DNA of 24,302 nt from DAOUFU01 sp034429275. GTDB taxonomy: Bacteria; Chloroflexota; Anaerolineae; Aggregatilineales; Aggregatilineaceae. This document shows positions 1 through 6,239 of this stretch, piece by piece (positions within the stretch are counted from its first letter, which is position 1; every line of letters begins with the position of its first letter). Location: contig DAOUFU010000107.1 in NCBI GenBank assembly GCA_034429275.1, forward strand, positions 1-24,302, in the 5' to 3' direction. Both the position numbers and the translations under genes were made by a program. Below the pieces are notes generated by a model, which did no database searches, was not told the origin of the DNA, and was given only the letters and a program-made list of their open reading frames with translations.

Positions 1-1182
1 GGGTACGACATCCTGTTCTTCTGGGTGGCGCGCATGATCATGAGCAGCCTGTGGTTCCTGGATGAAATCCCGTTCCACACCGTGTATCTGCACGGGTTGA
101 TCCGAGATGAGCACGGGCGCAAGATGAGTAAGACGCTCAACAACGTGATCGACCCACTTGAATCCGTGGACGAATATGGCGCGGATGCGCTGCGGTTTGC
201 CCTGGTGACGGGAAGTACACCCGGCAACGACATGAACCTGTCGATGAGCCGGATCGAGTACAGCCGGAACTTCGGCAACAAACTGTGGCAAATGTCGCGG
301 TTTGTGTGGTCGAACCTGGGCGATTATACACCGCGGCTGAACCCGGACCCCGAATCGCTGGACCTGCCGAGCCGGTGGATTCTGAGCCGACTGCATGGAG
401 TGACGGGTATCGTGCAGCGGCTGTTCGACGCGTATCAGTACGGCGAGGCTGGGCGGCAAGTCCTTGAGTTTCTGTGGGGCGAGCTGGCGGACTGGTACGT
501 GGAGATCAGCAAAGTGGCGCTGTACGGTTCGAATGTGCAAGCGCGCGAGCGCGCGCTGGATGTGTTGGCGACGGCCCTGAGCGCGAGTCTACGGATGCTG
601 CACCCGTTCATGCCGTTCATCACCGAGGCGATCTGGGCGTACCTGCCGATGGGCGAGGGTCCGCTGATTCTGGCCCAGTGGCCGGAAGCCGATGAACGCT
701 ACCTGGACAGCGAAGCGGAAGCTCAGTTCGGGCTGCTGATGGAACTGGTGCGCGGCATCCGCAACGCGCGGGCGGAATACAAGGTGGAACCGGGCCAGCA
801 GATCAGCGCACAGATTGCTCCTGGATCGCAGCGGGCGCTGATCAATGCACACGAAAGCATCTTCGGGCGGCTGTGTAACGTCCGGCAGATCACGCTGCTA
901 GAAGATGAGGCAAGTCATCCGGACAAAGCCGCGACGATCGTGGCGGCAGATGTGACGGTGTATCTGCCGCTGGCGGACCTGATCGACCTGGAAGCGGAAC
1001 GAGAGCGGCTGAGCAAAGAGCTATCCGCGCTGGACGAGCAGATCAGCCGGACCCGCGCACTGCTGAGCAACGAGGGTTTTGTCAGCAAGGCGAAACCCGA
1101 AGTGGTGCAACGTGAGCGTGAAAAGCTAGAGACTCTGAGTAGCAGCCGGCAGGTGGTTGCTGAGCGCCTGGCGAAGCTGTAA
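1..1182 (+). CDS. valS: Valine--tRNA ligase, C-terminal part (5' end outside window)
   Basis: This is the C-terminal 393 codons of valyl-tRNA synthetase, which charges tRNA-Val in the cytoplasm. The frame is already open at base 1 and the first residues, GYDILFFWVARMI, are the class Ia catalytic-domain motif typical of ValRS. The ATP-binding KMSKS loop is present as GRKMSKTLNN, with Thr in place of the usual last Ser. The anticodon-binding helical domain follows (HPFMPFITEAIW is a family hallmark). The last 65 or so residues form the charged coiled-coil tail specific to ValRS (LEAERERLSKEL onward), which contacts the tRNA. The gene ends in TAA and is followed by a perfect hairpin. The HIGH motif and editing domain lie upstream of the window. 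Confidence 0.97.
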   Translation, partial: GYDILFFWVARMIMSSLWFLDEIPFHTVYLHGLIRDEHGRKMSKTLNNVIDPLESVDEYGADALRFALVTGSTPGNDMNLSMSRIEYSRNFGNKLWQMSRFVWSNLGDYTPRLNPDPESLDLPSRWILSRLHGVTGIVQRLFDAYQYGEAGRQVLEFLWGELADWYVEISKVALYGSNVQARERALDVLATALSASLRMLHPFMPFITEAIWAYLPMGEGPLILAQWPEADERYLDSEAEAQFGLLMELVRGIRNARAEYKVEPGQQISAQIAPGSQRALINAHESIFGRLCNVRQITLLEDEASHPDKAATIVAADVTVYLPLADLIDLEAERERLSKELSALDEQISRTRALLSNEGFVSKAKPEVVQREREKLETLSSSRQVVAERLAKL

Positions 1183-1210
1183 TTCGGGGGTGAATGCGCG
1201 AGAAACGCGA

Positions 1211-1240
1211 ATCAGGGGCGGATAAATCTCCGCCCCTGAT
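1211..1240. terminator. Perfect hairpin between convergent genes, probable terminator
   Basis: ATCAGGGGCGG (1211-1221) pairs without mismatch with CCGCCCCTGAT (1230-1240) around an 8-nt loop. It lies 28 bp after the valS stop and 31 bp before the end of the convergent reverse gene. There is no clean T-tract on the forward strand. The reverse strand has a modest T-rich tail. A role in ending both transcripts is inferred from position. Confidence 0.6.
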
Positions 1241-1271
1241 GTGTGATTGGACATTGGGAGAAAAACGAGAA

Positions 1272-1517
1272 TCAGTCGCCGGGCGGGTTATTGTTTTTCT
1301 CCTGGGCTTTTCGGAGCAAATACAAGGTTTTGCCAGCTTCCTGGGCGGCTTTGCGCACAAGGGGGTTGTCATCGGTGCGGAAGATTTCCTCAAGCGCGTC
1401 AAATGCCTGCGTAGCCTGGAGCAGGGCAAGTTCCTGAATTGACTTAATGCGGACATCGGGCCGCTTGTCTTTGAGCCTGGAGAGGTGATAGGCGATCATA
1501 CGTTCTGTGGCCGACAT
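1272..1517 (-). CDS. Small HEAT-repeat-like protein
   Basis: This 81-aa protein looks like one to two HEAT-type helical hairpins: amphipathic helices with the pattern RPDVRIKSIQELALL, then DNPLVRKAAQEAGKTLYLL. The spacing of Pro, Asp, Val and Arg is that of HEAT/PBS-lyase-like repeats. Such repeats serve as protein-binding scaffolds, but one this short is more likely an adaptor or an oligomerising unit; the partner is unknown. The start chosen is ATG at 1517, preceded by a good AGGGG ribosome site. An in-frame extension to 1715 gives low-complexity Pro/Arg-rich sequence and would cross the promoter, so it was rejected. The gene is monocistronic and faces valS. Confidence 0.75.
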   Translation of the reverse strand: MSATERMIAYHLSRLKDKRPDVRIKSIQELALLQATQAFDALEEIFRTDDNPLVRKAAQEAGKTLYLLRKAQEKNNNPPGD

Positions 1518-1563
1518 AGTCTTTCCCCTGAGATGGTCTTCCAACACAGTATCCTTCACAGTA

Positions 1564-1591
1564 ACTATACTTAAGATCGCACGGGGCGCAA
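1564..1591 (-). promoter_or_regulatory. Sigma-70-type promoter of the HEAT-like gene
   Basis: On the reverse strand, -35 TTGCGC (1591-1586) and -10 TATAGT (1569-1564) are separated by 16 bp. They lie about 47 bp upstream of the ATG at 1517. Confidence 0.5.
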
Positions 1592-1731
1592 TTGGCTCTG
1601 CTGGAGGCGTCCCTGTAGGGGACGCTGAAGCCGTCCGGCCAGGGTCCATTTCAGCGCCATTGATGGTGCCTGGAATGCTGGGCCTGCTCCTTGAGGGACA
1701 GGCGATGCGTGTCAACCGGAATCATTCGTTT

Positions 1732-1747
1732 GATGCGTTTGCCCTGG
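1732..1747 (+). repeat. 16-bp element, copy 1 (GATGCGTTTGCCCTGG)
   Basis: This exact 16-mer recurs at 9911-9926. Each copy starts 57 bp upstream of a -10 box (1789 and 9968). An activator or regulator site is a hypothesis. The same TTTGCCCTGG core also arises inside coding regions (about 194-203 and 22794-22803), so chance is not excluded. Confidence 0.5.
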
Positions 1748-1785
1748 TACGATACAGGCGAGAACCCCCTGGCGGAAGGTGATCG

Positions 1786-1794
1786 TGTTATAAT
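1786..1794 (+). promoter_or_regulatory. Extended -10 promoter of the nucleotidyltransferase gene
   Basis: TGT-TATAAT is a perfect -10 hexamer with the TGN extension. No -35 hexamer is seen at the normal distance, as expected for extended -10 promoters. Transcription would begin near 1801, giving a leader of about 128 nt. Confidence 0.6.
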
Positions 1795-1928
1795 ACGCGC
1801 CGCCATAATCAAAGCGTGCTGAAGTTGAGGGCGCGCCGCGAAAATGGCGATGGCCAACCGTCGTTCGGAAGCGGTATCTACGGAAATGTGACGCCGGCAG
1901 GGGCAACTGCATCCAAAGGACTGGACAC

Positions 1929-2900
1929 GTGATTGAGCAAGCTGTAATTCTGGCTGCCGGGCGCGGAACGCGGCTCGGCGAGTTGACCAAAGACCGCCCA
2001 AAATCGATGCTGCCGGTGTTGGGCAAGCCGATCATGGTGCGGGTGATGGATCGCCTGCGGGAAGCGGGTATCCGGCGGTTTGTGGTCGTCATCGGCGAGC
2101 ATGAAGGGGCGATGGCCTCGTATCTCAACCGCTCGTGGTATGCCGACATGGAAGTGCGGTTCGCGCTGCAGGCGGTGCCGACCGGGACGGCGGACGCGCT
2201 GATGATGGCAGCCCCGTATATCGAGGGCGACTTTCTGCTAACCTCGGTGGACAGCCTGACTTCGCTGGACCATATCGGGGCGATGATCCGGCGGTTTGAT
2301 GAGGTGCCGGGGCAGATGGCGACGCTGAGCCTGTTACCGGCGACACCGGAGAAAATCCGTGCTTCGGCGGACGTGGTGATTGAGGGGGAATGGATCACTG
2401 CGATTGTCGAAAAGCCGGAAGAGCCGAAGGGTAAGTATGCGTCGATCATGCTGTACGCGTTCTCGTGGGATATCTTGCCCATCATGGCCGAGGTGAAGTT
2501 CTCGGCGCGAGGTGAACGGGAAATCGTGAGCGGCATACAGACGGCAATCGCGGGTGGGGCGAAGGTGGGATATGTGCCTACCGATTGGCGGCTGCACCTG
2601 ACGCGCGACGTTGATCTACACGCGATCAACATGCAGTTTCTGAACGAGGGACGCGATTGCCATATTCTGAGCGAGATTCCCGACTCGGTGCGCATCATAG
2701 CGCCGGTTCGCATTGATCCGAAGGTCAGCGTGGGGCAGAGGGCAGTGATCGGGCCGAACGTTTACCTGGAGTCCGGGACGGTGGTGGGACAAGGGGCCAT
2801 TCTGCGCGAATGTGTGGCCTTGAATGGCGCAGTCATCGCGGCGGAGGCAACCTGTGTGAAGATGCTGGTTGCGCCGCAGGTTCAAGTGACGATACCGTAG
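1929..2900 (+). CDS. Sugar-phosphate nucleotidyltransferase with C-terminal hexapeptide-repeat segment
   Basis: A 323-aa NDP-sugar pyrophosphorylase that transfers NMP from an NTP to a sugar 1-phosphate for glycan precursor synthesis. The nucleotide-binding signature LAAGRGTRLGELTKDRPKSM occupies residues 8-27, with the catalytic Arg15 and Lys25 pattern. The sugar-binding VEKPEEPKG motif is near residue 159. From about residue 255 the chain has the V-I-x-P-V-x-I hexad pattern of a short left-handed beta helix, as in GlmU- and GDP-mannose-type enzymes. The start is GTG at 1929 with a weak AAAGGA site; the next Met lies inside the catalytic motif. The substrate sugar cannot be told from the sequence. 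A rhodanese lipoprotein gene follows after 14 bp. Confidence 0.88.
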   Translation: MIEQAVILAAGRGTRLGELTKDRPKSMLPVLGKPIMVRVMDRLREAGIRRFVVVIGEHEGAMASYLNRSWYADMEVRFALQAVPTGTADALMMAAPYIEGDFLLTSVDSLTSLDHIGAMIRRFDEVPGQMATLSLLPATPEKIRASADVVIEGEWITAIVEKPEEPKGKYASIMLYAFSWDILPIMAEVKFSARGEREIVSGIQTAIAGGAKVGYVPTDWRLHLTRDVDLHAINMQFLNEGRDCHILSEIPDSVRIIAPVRIDPKVSVGQRAVIGPNVYLESGTVVGQGAILRECVALNGAVIAAEATCVKMLVAPQVQVTIP

Positions 2901-2914
2901 GAGCAGGAGTGATC

Positions 2915-3370
2915 ATGAAGCACAAGGGATGGTTGTTGGCGGTTGTATTGGTTGTGCTGCTGGCTGTATTGGCGGGATGTGGTGGAGCGGATGATGAGAA
3001 CAAGAGCAGCGGCGCGAACAGCGCGGCTGCGGTAACCACATATACCACGCTGGATGTCAGGACAGCATATCAGCGGGTTGAGGCGAACGAGAACGCGATC
3101 ATGGTGGATGTGCGCGAGCCGAGCGAATGGGCCACAACCGGCGTGCCAGTCGGAGCGCGGCTGATCTCGTTGGGCGTGTTCACAGGGCAGGGGGCACCAG
3201 CGGAACTGCCCAAAGACCAGGAAATTTATATCATCTGCAACAGCGGGAACCGCAGCCGGGTTGCGGCGGATGTGCTGGTCAAAAGCGGGTACAGTCAGGT
3301 GTTTAACGTGGATGGGGGAATCCAGGCATGGCTGGCGGCTGGGCTGCCGGTGGAAACTTATACGCCTTGA
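2915..3370 (+). CDS. Rhodanese-domain lipoprotein
   Basis: A 151-aa secreted lipoprotein with one rhodanese domain. The N-terminus has a positive start, a hydrophobic stretch and a lipobox LAGC, so lipidation is predicted on Cys22. A short Ser/Ala-rich linker follows. The rhodanese fold covers about residues 44-148, with the VDVREPSEW motif and the active-site loop CNSGNRS beginning at Cys108. The family carries sulfur as a persulfide or acts on thiols, here outside the membrane. The start ATG at 2915 has a clear AGGAG site 5 bp upstream. It lies 14 bp after the nucleotidyltransferase gene and is probably co-transcribed. The functional link between them is unclear. Confidence 0.9.
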   Translation: MKHKGWLLAVVLVVLLAVLAGCGGADDENKSSGANSAAAVTTYTTLDVRTAYQRVEANENAIMVDVREPSEWATTGVPVGARLISLGVFTGQGAPAELPKDQEIYIICNSGNRSRVAADVLVKSGYSQVFNVDGGIQAWLAAGLPVETYTP

Positions 3371-3407
3371 GTCGGGGCGCGACACACCTGATCCCAGGGG
3401 AAACAAA

Positions 3408-3438
3408 CACGGGCGATCTTCAGCGAAGGTCGCCCGTG
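3408..3438. terminator. Bidirectional terminator hairpin
   Basis: CACGGGCGATCTT (3408-3420) pairs with AAGGTCGCCCGTG (3426-3438) over a 5-nt loop, with one G-T wobble. On the reverse strand it is followed by TTTGTTT (3407-3401); on the forward strand by a weaker ATGTTT. It separates two convergent genes. Confidence 0.8.
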
Positions 3439-3460
3439 ATGTTTGAGCGGCTGTGCGCGA

Positions 3461-3760
3461 TTACAGGCCGAGCAGACGATCCACTTCTGGGCGATTGAAG
3501 CCCACGATCACACTGCTGCCGATCTGGATGACGGGCACGCCCTGCTGGCCGCTGAGGCGGACCATGTCGCGCGCGGCGACCGGATCGCGGCTGACATCGA
3601 CATCGCGGAATTTGATACCGCGCTCGCGCAGGTAATGCTTGGCATGGCGGCAATGGCTGCAGGTGGGCGTGGTGAAGATGATCACACGCTTCTGCTTTTT
3701 CTTCTTTTCGTCGGTTTTGGCCGCAGTTTTGGCTGCGGAATCAAGGGTTTTGTTGGGCAT
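3461..3760 (-). CDS. Glutaredoxin-like thioredoxin-fold protein
   Basis: A 99-aa NrdH/glutaredoxin-type thiol-disulfide oxidoreductase. Residues 1-25 are a lysine-rich extension ending in a KKKKQK run. The thioredoxin-fold core begins at about residue 25 with strand RVIIFTTPTC and the redox motif Cys34-Ser-His-Cys37. The conserved cis-proline is Pro76 in GVPVI. The C-terminus has the usual IVGFNRPEVDRLL ending. It probably reduces disulfides in cytoplasmic proteins. ATG at 3760 has GAGGT 5 bp upstream. It is the third gene after the sigma/anti-sigma pair in the same direction, with 92 bp between, which fits a thiol-stress function. The natural substrate is unknown. Confidence 0.9.
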   Translation of the reverse strand: MPNKTLDSAAKTAAKTDEKKKKQKRVIIFTTPTCSHCRHAKHYLRERGIKFRDVDVSRDPVAARDMVRLSGQQGVPVIQIGSSVIVGFNRPEVDRLLGL

Positions 3761-3788
3761 AGTACCTCACAGCATACGAAGATGAACC

Positions 3789-3834
3789 CATACGGACTGC
3801 ATCACAGCTGTTTAGATGCAGTGCGGTCGGTATG
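3789..3834. other. Inverted repeats between anti-sigma and glutaredoxin-like genes
   Basis: ACTGCAT (3796-3802) and ATGCAGT (3816-3822) form a perfect 7-bp stem. An outer pair, CATAC (3789-3793) and GTATG (3830-3834), can extend it. It could be an mRNA-processing hairpin inside the operon or an operator. No T-tract follows. Confidence 0.4.
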
Positions 3835-3852
3835 GTTTCATGCGGTGCCCAT

Positions 3853-4158
3853 TCATTTTTCAGGCGGCGGGCTGCTATCTTCGGAAGGTGATGAGGCAAA
3901 GGGGGCGAGGTCAAGCACTTTGAACAGGCGCTCTTTCACCTCGCTGGGCATGTCGGGTTGGGGAAGTCGCTGGTAGAGCAGCACCGTCTTGGAGAGGGTG
4001 TTCACTACGACGCGGCAGTTTTCACATTCGGCCATGTGGGCCTCGATCTCGCGGCAGAGTTCATCGGCGAGCGAGCCGTCAACATAGTCGGACAGGCTGC
4101 CAAGATAACGACGGCAGCCGGAATGTTCATGATCGTGCGATGAGGGCTGATGAGTCAT
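3853..4158 (-). CDS. Soluble zinc-binding anti-sigma factor (zf-HC2/ZAS family)
   Basis: A 101-aa protein with the ZAS signature His41-x3-Cys45-x2-Cys48 plus an upstream Cys15 at the usual distance, giving a complete Cys-His-Cys-Cys zinc site. ZAS proteins bind and silence a partner ECF sigma factor, and in the RsrA group oxidation of the cysteines releases it. There is no transmembrane segment, so this one acts in the cytoplasm, as expected for redox-type rather than envelope-type sensors. The N-terminus is His-rich (HDHEH). The start ATG overlaps the sigma-factor stop as ATGA, implying translational coupling and matched amounts. The redox role is inferred, supported by the neighbouring thiol genes. 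Confidence 0.9.
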   Translation of the reverse strand: MTHQPSSHDHEHSGCRRYLGSLSDYVDGSLADELCREIEAHMAECENCRVVVNTLSKTVLLYQRLPQPDMPSEVKERLFKVLDLAPFASSPSEDSSPPPEK

Positions 4159-4766
4159 GGAGACTGCCTCGTTTCTGACAACAAGGGGCCGTGCGAAAAA
4201 TAGAGGCTCAACTCTTCGCGCAGCTTGAGCCGCGCACGCATCAGGCGACTTTTCACTGCCGAGATCGACAGATCAAGCGCCTGGGCAGTTTCTTCGGTGG
4301 AGAGGCCCTCGATATCGCGCAGGATGAATACGCTGCGCAGGGTAGGCGAGAGACCTTCGACTGCGCGCTGCATGACCTCAACGGCTTCTTCGCGCAGCAG
4401 GGTATCTTCTGGGAGGCAGCAAAAATCGAAGAACTGGCGAGGCATAAGATCGCCATCGTCGCGTTCGACAGGCTCATCGACGGAGACCTGAACCGGCTCT
4501 TTGCGGCGCAGGCGCATCAGGGCGGCATTGGAGGCGATGCGGTAGAGCCAGGTGCTGAGGCTGGAGCGTTCCTCGAAACGGTCAATGGATTTGAAGGCGC
4601 TCAAGAAGGTCTCCTGAAGCACATCTTCGGCATCGGCCTCGTTGCCCATCATGCGCAGCGCCAGCCGGTAAATCTTGGCGGCGTGCTGCTCCACCAGCTC
4701 GGCATAGGCTGCCTGGTCACCGGCCTGCAAACGCGCCACCAGGGCCGCGTCGTCTTGGATCGTCAT
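4155..4766 (-). CDS. ECF-type RNA polymerase sigma factor
   Basis: A 203-aa sigma-70 family, extracytoplasmic-function sigma factor that would direct RNA polymerase to a specific regulon. Region 2 covers about residues 20-90, with the core-binding helix and the DAEDVLQETFLSAF and STWLYRIASNAALMRLRR motifs. An acidic linker follows. Region 4 (about 140-190) is a helix-turn-helix, STEETAQALDLSISAVKSRLMRAR, that reads the -35 element. The chosen start ATG at 4766 follows a GAGAG site and begins the conserved domain. The open frame continues to 5294, but that extension is unlike sigma factors and runs through the opposite-strand OsmC gene. The gene overlaps the anti-sigma gene by 4 bp. Confidence 0.93.
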   Translation of the reverse strand: MTIQDDAALVARLQAGDQAAYAELVEQHAAKIYRLALRMMGNEADAEDVLQETFLSAFKSIDRFEERSSLSTWLYRIASNAALMRLRRKEPVQVSVDEPVERDDGDLMPRQFFDFCCLPEDTLLREEAVEVMQRAVEGLSPTLRSVFILRDIEGLSTEETAQALDLSISAVKSRLMRARLKLREELSLYFSHGPLLSETRQSP

Positions 4767-4802
4767 GGGCACACTCTCTGTTGTGAACAGGCTTGATTCG
4801 GA

Positions 4803-4838
4803 CGGGATGCAGAGACTGCACGCCGCATCCCGATCATA
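4803..4838 (-). promoter_or_regulatory. Inverted repeat beside a possible -10 of the sigma operon
   Basis: CGGGATGC (4803-4810) and GCATCCCG (4825-4832) form a perfect 8-bp inverted repeat with a 14-bp spacer. It lies just downstream of a possible reverse -10, TATGAT (4838-4833). No good -35 was seen. It could be an operator or an mRNA hairpin about 37 nt before the sigma start codon. Confidence 0.45.
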
Positions 4839-4986
4839 GCGCACTATTCGCAAGAGTGTGTAGTTATTTGATGCAGGGCGGGGAGGTTCAGTCGCAGTAG
4901 AGGACAAGACGGGGGAAGGTGTCGGAGTGCAACCGACAAGTTGGGCACGCATCTGAATAGAGAACGGGCCAGCGAAGGCCAAAGGT

Positions 4987-4995
4987 TGGTACAAT
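4987..4995 (+). promoter_or_regulatory. Extended -10 promoter of the OsmC gene
   Basis: TGG-TACAAT fits an extended -10 element. The start would be near 5002, 30 nt before the ATG. A 6-bp hairpin, TGTCGG/CCGACA (4920-4925/4933-4938), lies about 50 bp upstream. Confidence 0.5.
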
Positions 4996-5031
4996 TGACG
5001 GTGTGCCGTCTGGATCATGGGAGGAGAATCG

Positions 5032-5493
5032 ATGGCAGAGAAACGAAGCGCGCGCGTGATCTGGCGCGATGATATGCTGTTCACCGGGATCAGCCACAGC
5101 GGGTTCACGATCCCGCTGGACGCGAACAAGGCGCATGGCGGGCACGGCGCTGGCATCAGCCCGATGGAGCTGATGCTGACGGCCCTGGCAGGCTGCACGG
5201 CGATGGACGTCATCAGCATTTTGCAGAAGAAGCAGCAAAAGGTGACCGCGTTTGAGGTGCAGGTGGAGGGTGTGCGGGCGGACGAGCATCCCAAAGTCTA
5301 TACCCAGATGTGGGTGAAGTTCATCGTCACCGGGCATGGTGTGGATGAAAAAGCGGTTGAGCGGGCGATTGAACTCTCGCGCGATAAGTACTGCGGCGCG
5401 TCGGCGACGCTGCGGCATACGGCGGAAATCCACTACTCGCACGAGATTATTGAAGCTGAGAGCGCGGAAACGAAAGACGAGGCGGAATCATGA
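5032..5493 (+). CDS. OsmC/Ohr-family protein
   Basis: A 153-aa OsmC-superfamily protein. Members are cytoplasmic dimers that reduce organic or other hydroperoxides with two cysteines, or bind small thiol-reactive molecules. Both conserved cysteines are present: Cys55 in LAGCTAMDV, preceded by the SPMELMLTAL helix, and Cys121 in KYCGASATL. The start ATG at 5032 has GGGAGGAG 5 bp upstream; an ATG at 5017 falls before this site and was rejected. The stop overlaps the next start as ATGA. The gene is divergent from the sigma/anti-sigma/glutaredoxin operon. The length and the KYCGASATL form suggest the YhfA-like branch rather than classic Ohr. Confidence 0.9.
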   Translation: MAEKRSARVIWRDDMLFTGISHSGFTIPLDANKAHGGHGAGISPMELMLTALAGCTAMDVISILQKKQQKVTAFEVQVEGVRADEHPKVYTQMWVKFIVTGHGVDEKAVERAIELSRDKYCGASATLRHTAEIHYSHEIIEAESAETKDEAES

Positions 5494-6083
5494 ACCGTGA
5501 AGAAGCCTGGGCGCTGGTTACCCAGTGGACGGAATCGGAGAGTCTGCGGCACCACATGCTGGCGGTCGAGGCGGCGATGCGAGCCTATGCCCGGCAGTTT
5601 GGCGAGGACGAAGAGCTGTGGGGTGTGGTGGGATTGGTGCACGACTTCGACTATGAAAAGCACCAGGATATGAGCGCCCCAGACGGGCATCCCTTCACCG
5701 GCATGAAGGTTCTGCGCGAGATGGGAGTGCACCCGGTGATCATCGATGCGATCGCGGCTCACGCCTGGGAACGGACCGGCAAACAACCGGAAACCCGACT
5801 CGAAAAGACGCTGGTGGCGGTCGATGAATTGACCGGATTCCTGACGGCGGTGGCGTTGGTGCGGCCCTCAAAAGATATCCGCGATATCACTCAGGTGTCT
5901 TCGGTGCGCAAGAAGTGGAAGGATCGCAGCTTTGCCGCGGCTGTGAACCGGGAAGAAATCGAGCACGCGGCGCAGGTGTTGGGCGTCGATCTGTGGGAGG
6001 CGCATGTGCCTTGCGTGCTTTCTGCGCTGCAGGGAATCGCGGCGGAGTTGGGGCTGGATGGGCGGCTGGCGAACGGCGGTTAG
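5490..6083 (+). CDS. HD-superfamily predicted hydrolase
   Basis: A 197-aa HD-domain protein resembling the stand-alone predicted hydrolases of COG2316. Metal-site residues are visible: His22 in the RHHMLAVEAAM helix, the His51-Asp52 doublet in GLVHDFDYEKH, His67 and a later Asp in VAVDELTGF. HD proteins are metal-dependent phosphohydrolases, usually acting on nucleotides or phosphoesters; the substrate of this subgroup is not known to me. It overlaps the OsmC gene by 4 bp and is translationally coupled, so it probably works in the same stress response. It ends in TAG. Confidence 0.85.
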   Translation: MNREEAWALVTQWTESESLRHHMLAVEAAMRAYARQFGEDEELWGVVGLVHDFDYEKHQDMSAPDGHPFTGMKVLREMGVHPVIIDAIAAHAWERTGKQPETRLEKTLVAVDELTGFLTAVALVRPSKDIRDITQVSSVRKKWKDRSFAAAVNREEIEHAAQVLGVDLWEAHVPCVLSALQGIAAELGLDGRLANGG

Positions 6084-6162
6084 GAGATCACTGCCAGAGA
6101 TGACGCCGGATTTCTAGCGTGTTTCTGATGACCCGGGATGGGGGGAACGTCCGTTCACCCCG

Positions 6163-6168
6163 TATAAT
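6163..6168 (+). promoter_or_regulatory. -10 box (TATAAT) upstream of the acetyltransferase-like gene
   Basis: A perfect TATAAT lies 71 bp before the GTG start. No -35 or TGN extension was found, so the call rests on the hexamer and its position. Confidence 0.4.
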
Positions 6169-6188
6169 TGAGTGAGTGCTGCGAATGT

Positions 6189-6208
6189 GGGGCGCTGCGA
6201 TGCGCCCC
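6189..6208 (+). other. Hairpin in the leader of the acetyltransferase-like gene
   Basis: GGGGCGC (6189-6195) and GCGCCCC (6202-6208) pair perfectly over a 6-nt loop. It lies between the -10 at 6163 and the GTG at 6240. It may be an attenuator or leader structure, or the terminator of the upstream HD gene. No T-run follows directly. Confidence 0.45.
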
Positions 6209-6239
6209 TGATGCTGTGTGTCTTTGTGCGGGGGTAAGA

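Larger units (their letters stand above)
1518..1928. other. 411-bp non-coding divergent intergenic region
   Basis: No convincing gene was seen between the two divergent starts. It holds a reverse promoter (1564-1591), a 7-bp perfect hairpin GCGTCCC/GGGACGC at 1607-1613/1619-1625, the 16-bp element at 1732-1747, a forward extended -10 promoter (1786-1794) and a leader of about 128 nt before the GTG start at 1929. Confidence 0.6.

Noticed and set aside
1507..1782. 91-codon forward open frame in the long intergenic region
   Set aside because: No ribosome site, no homology recognised, and it overlaps promoters of both flanking genes.
4767..5294. N-terminal extension of the sigma-factor frame
   Set aside because: It crosses the OsmC gene and its promoter on the other strand and is unlike any sigma-factor region.
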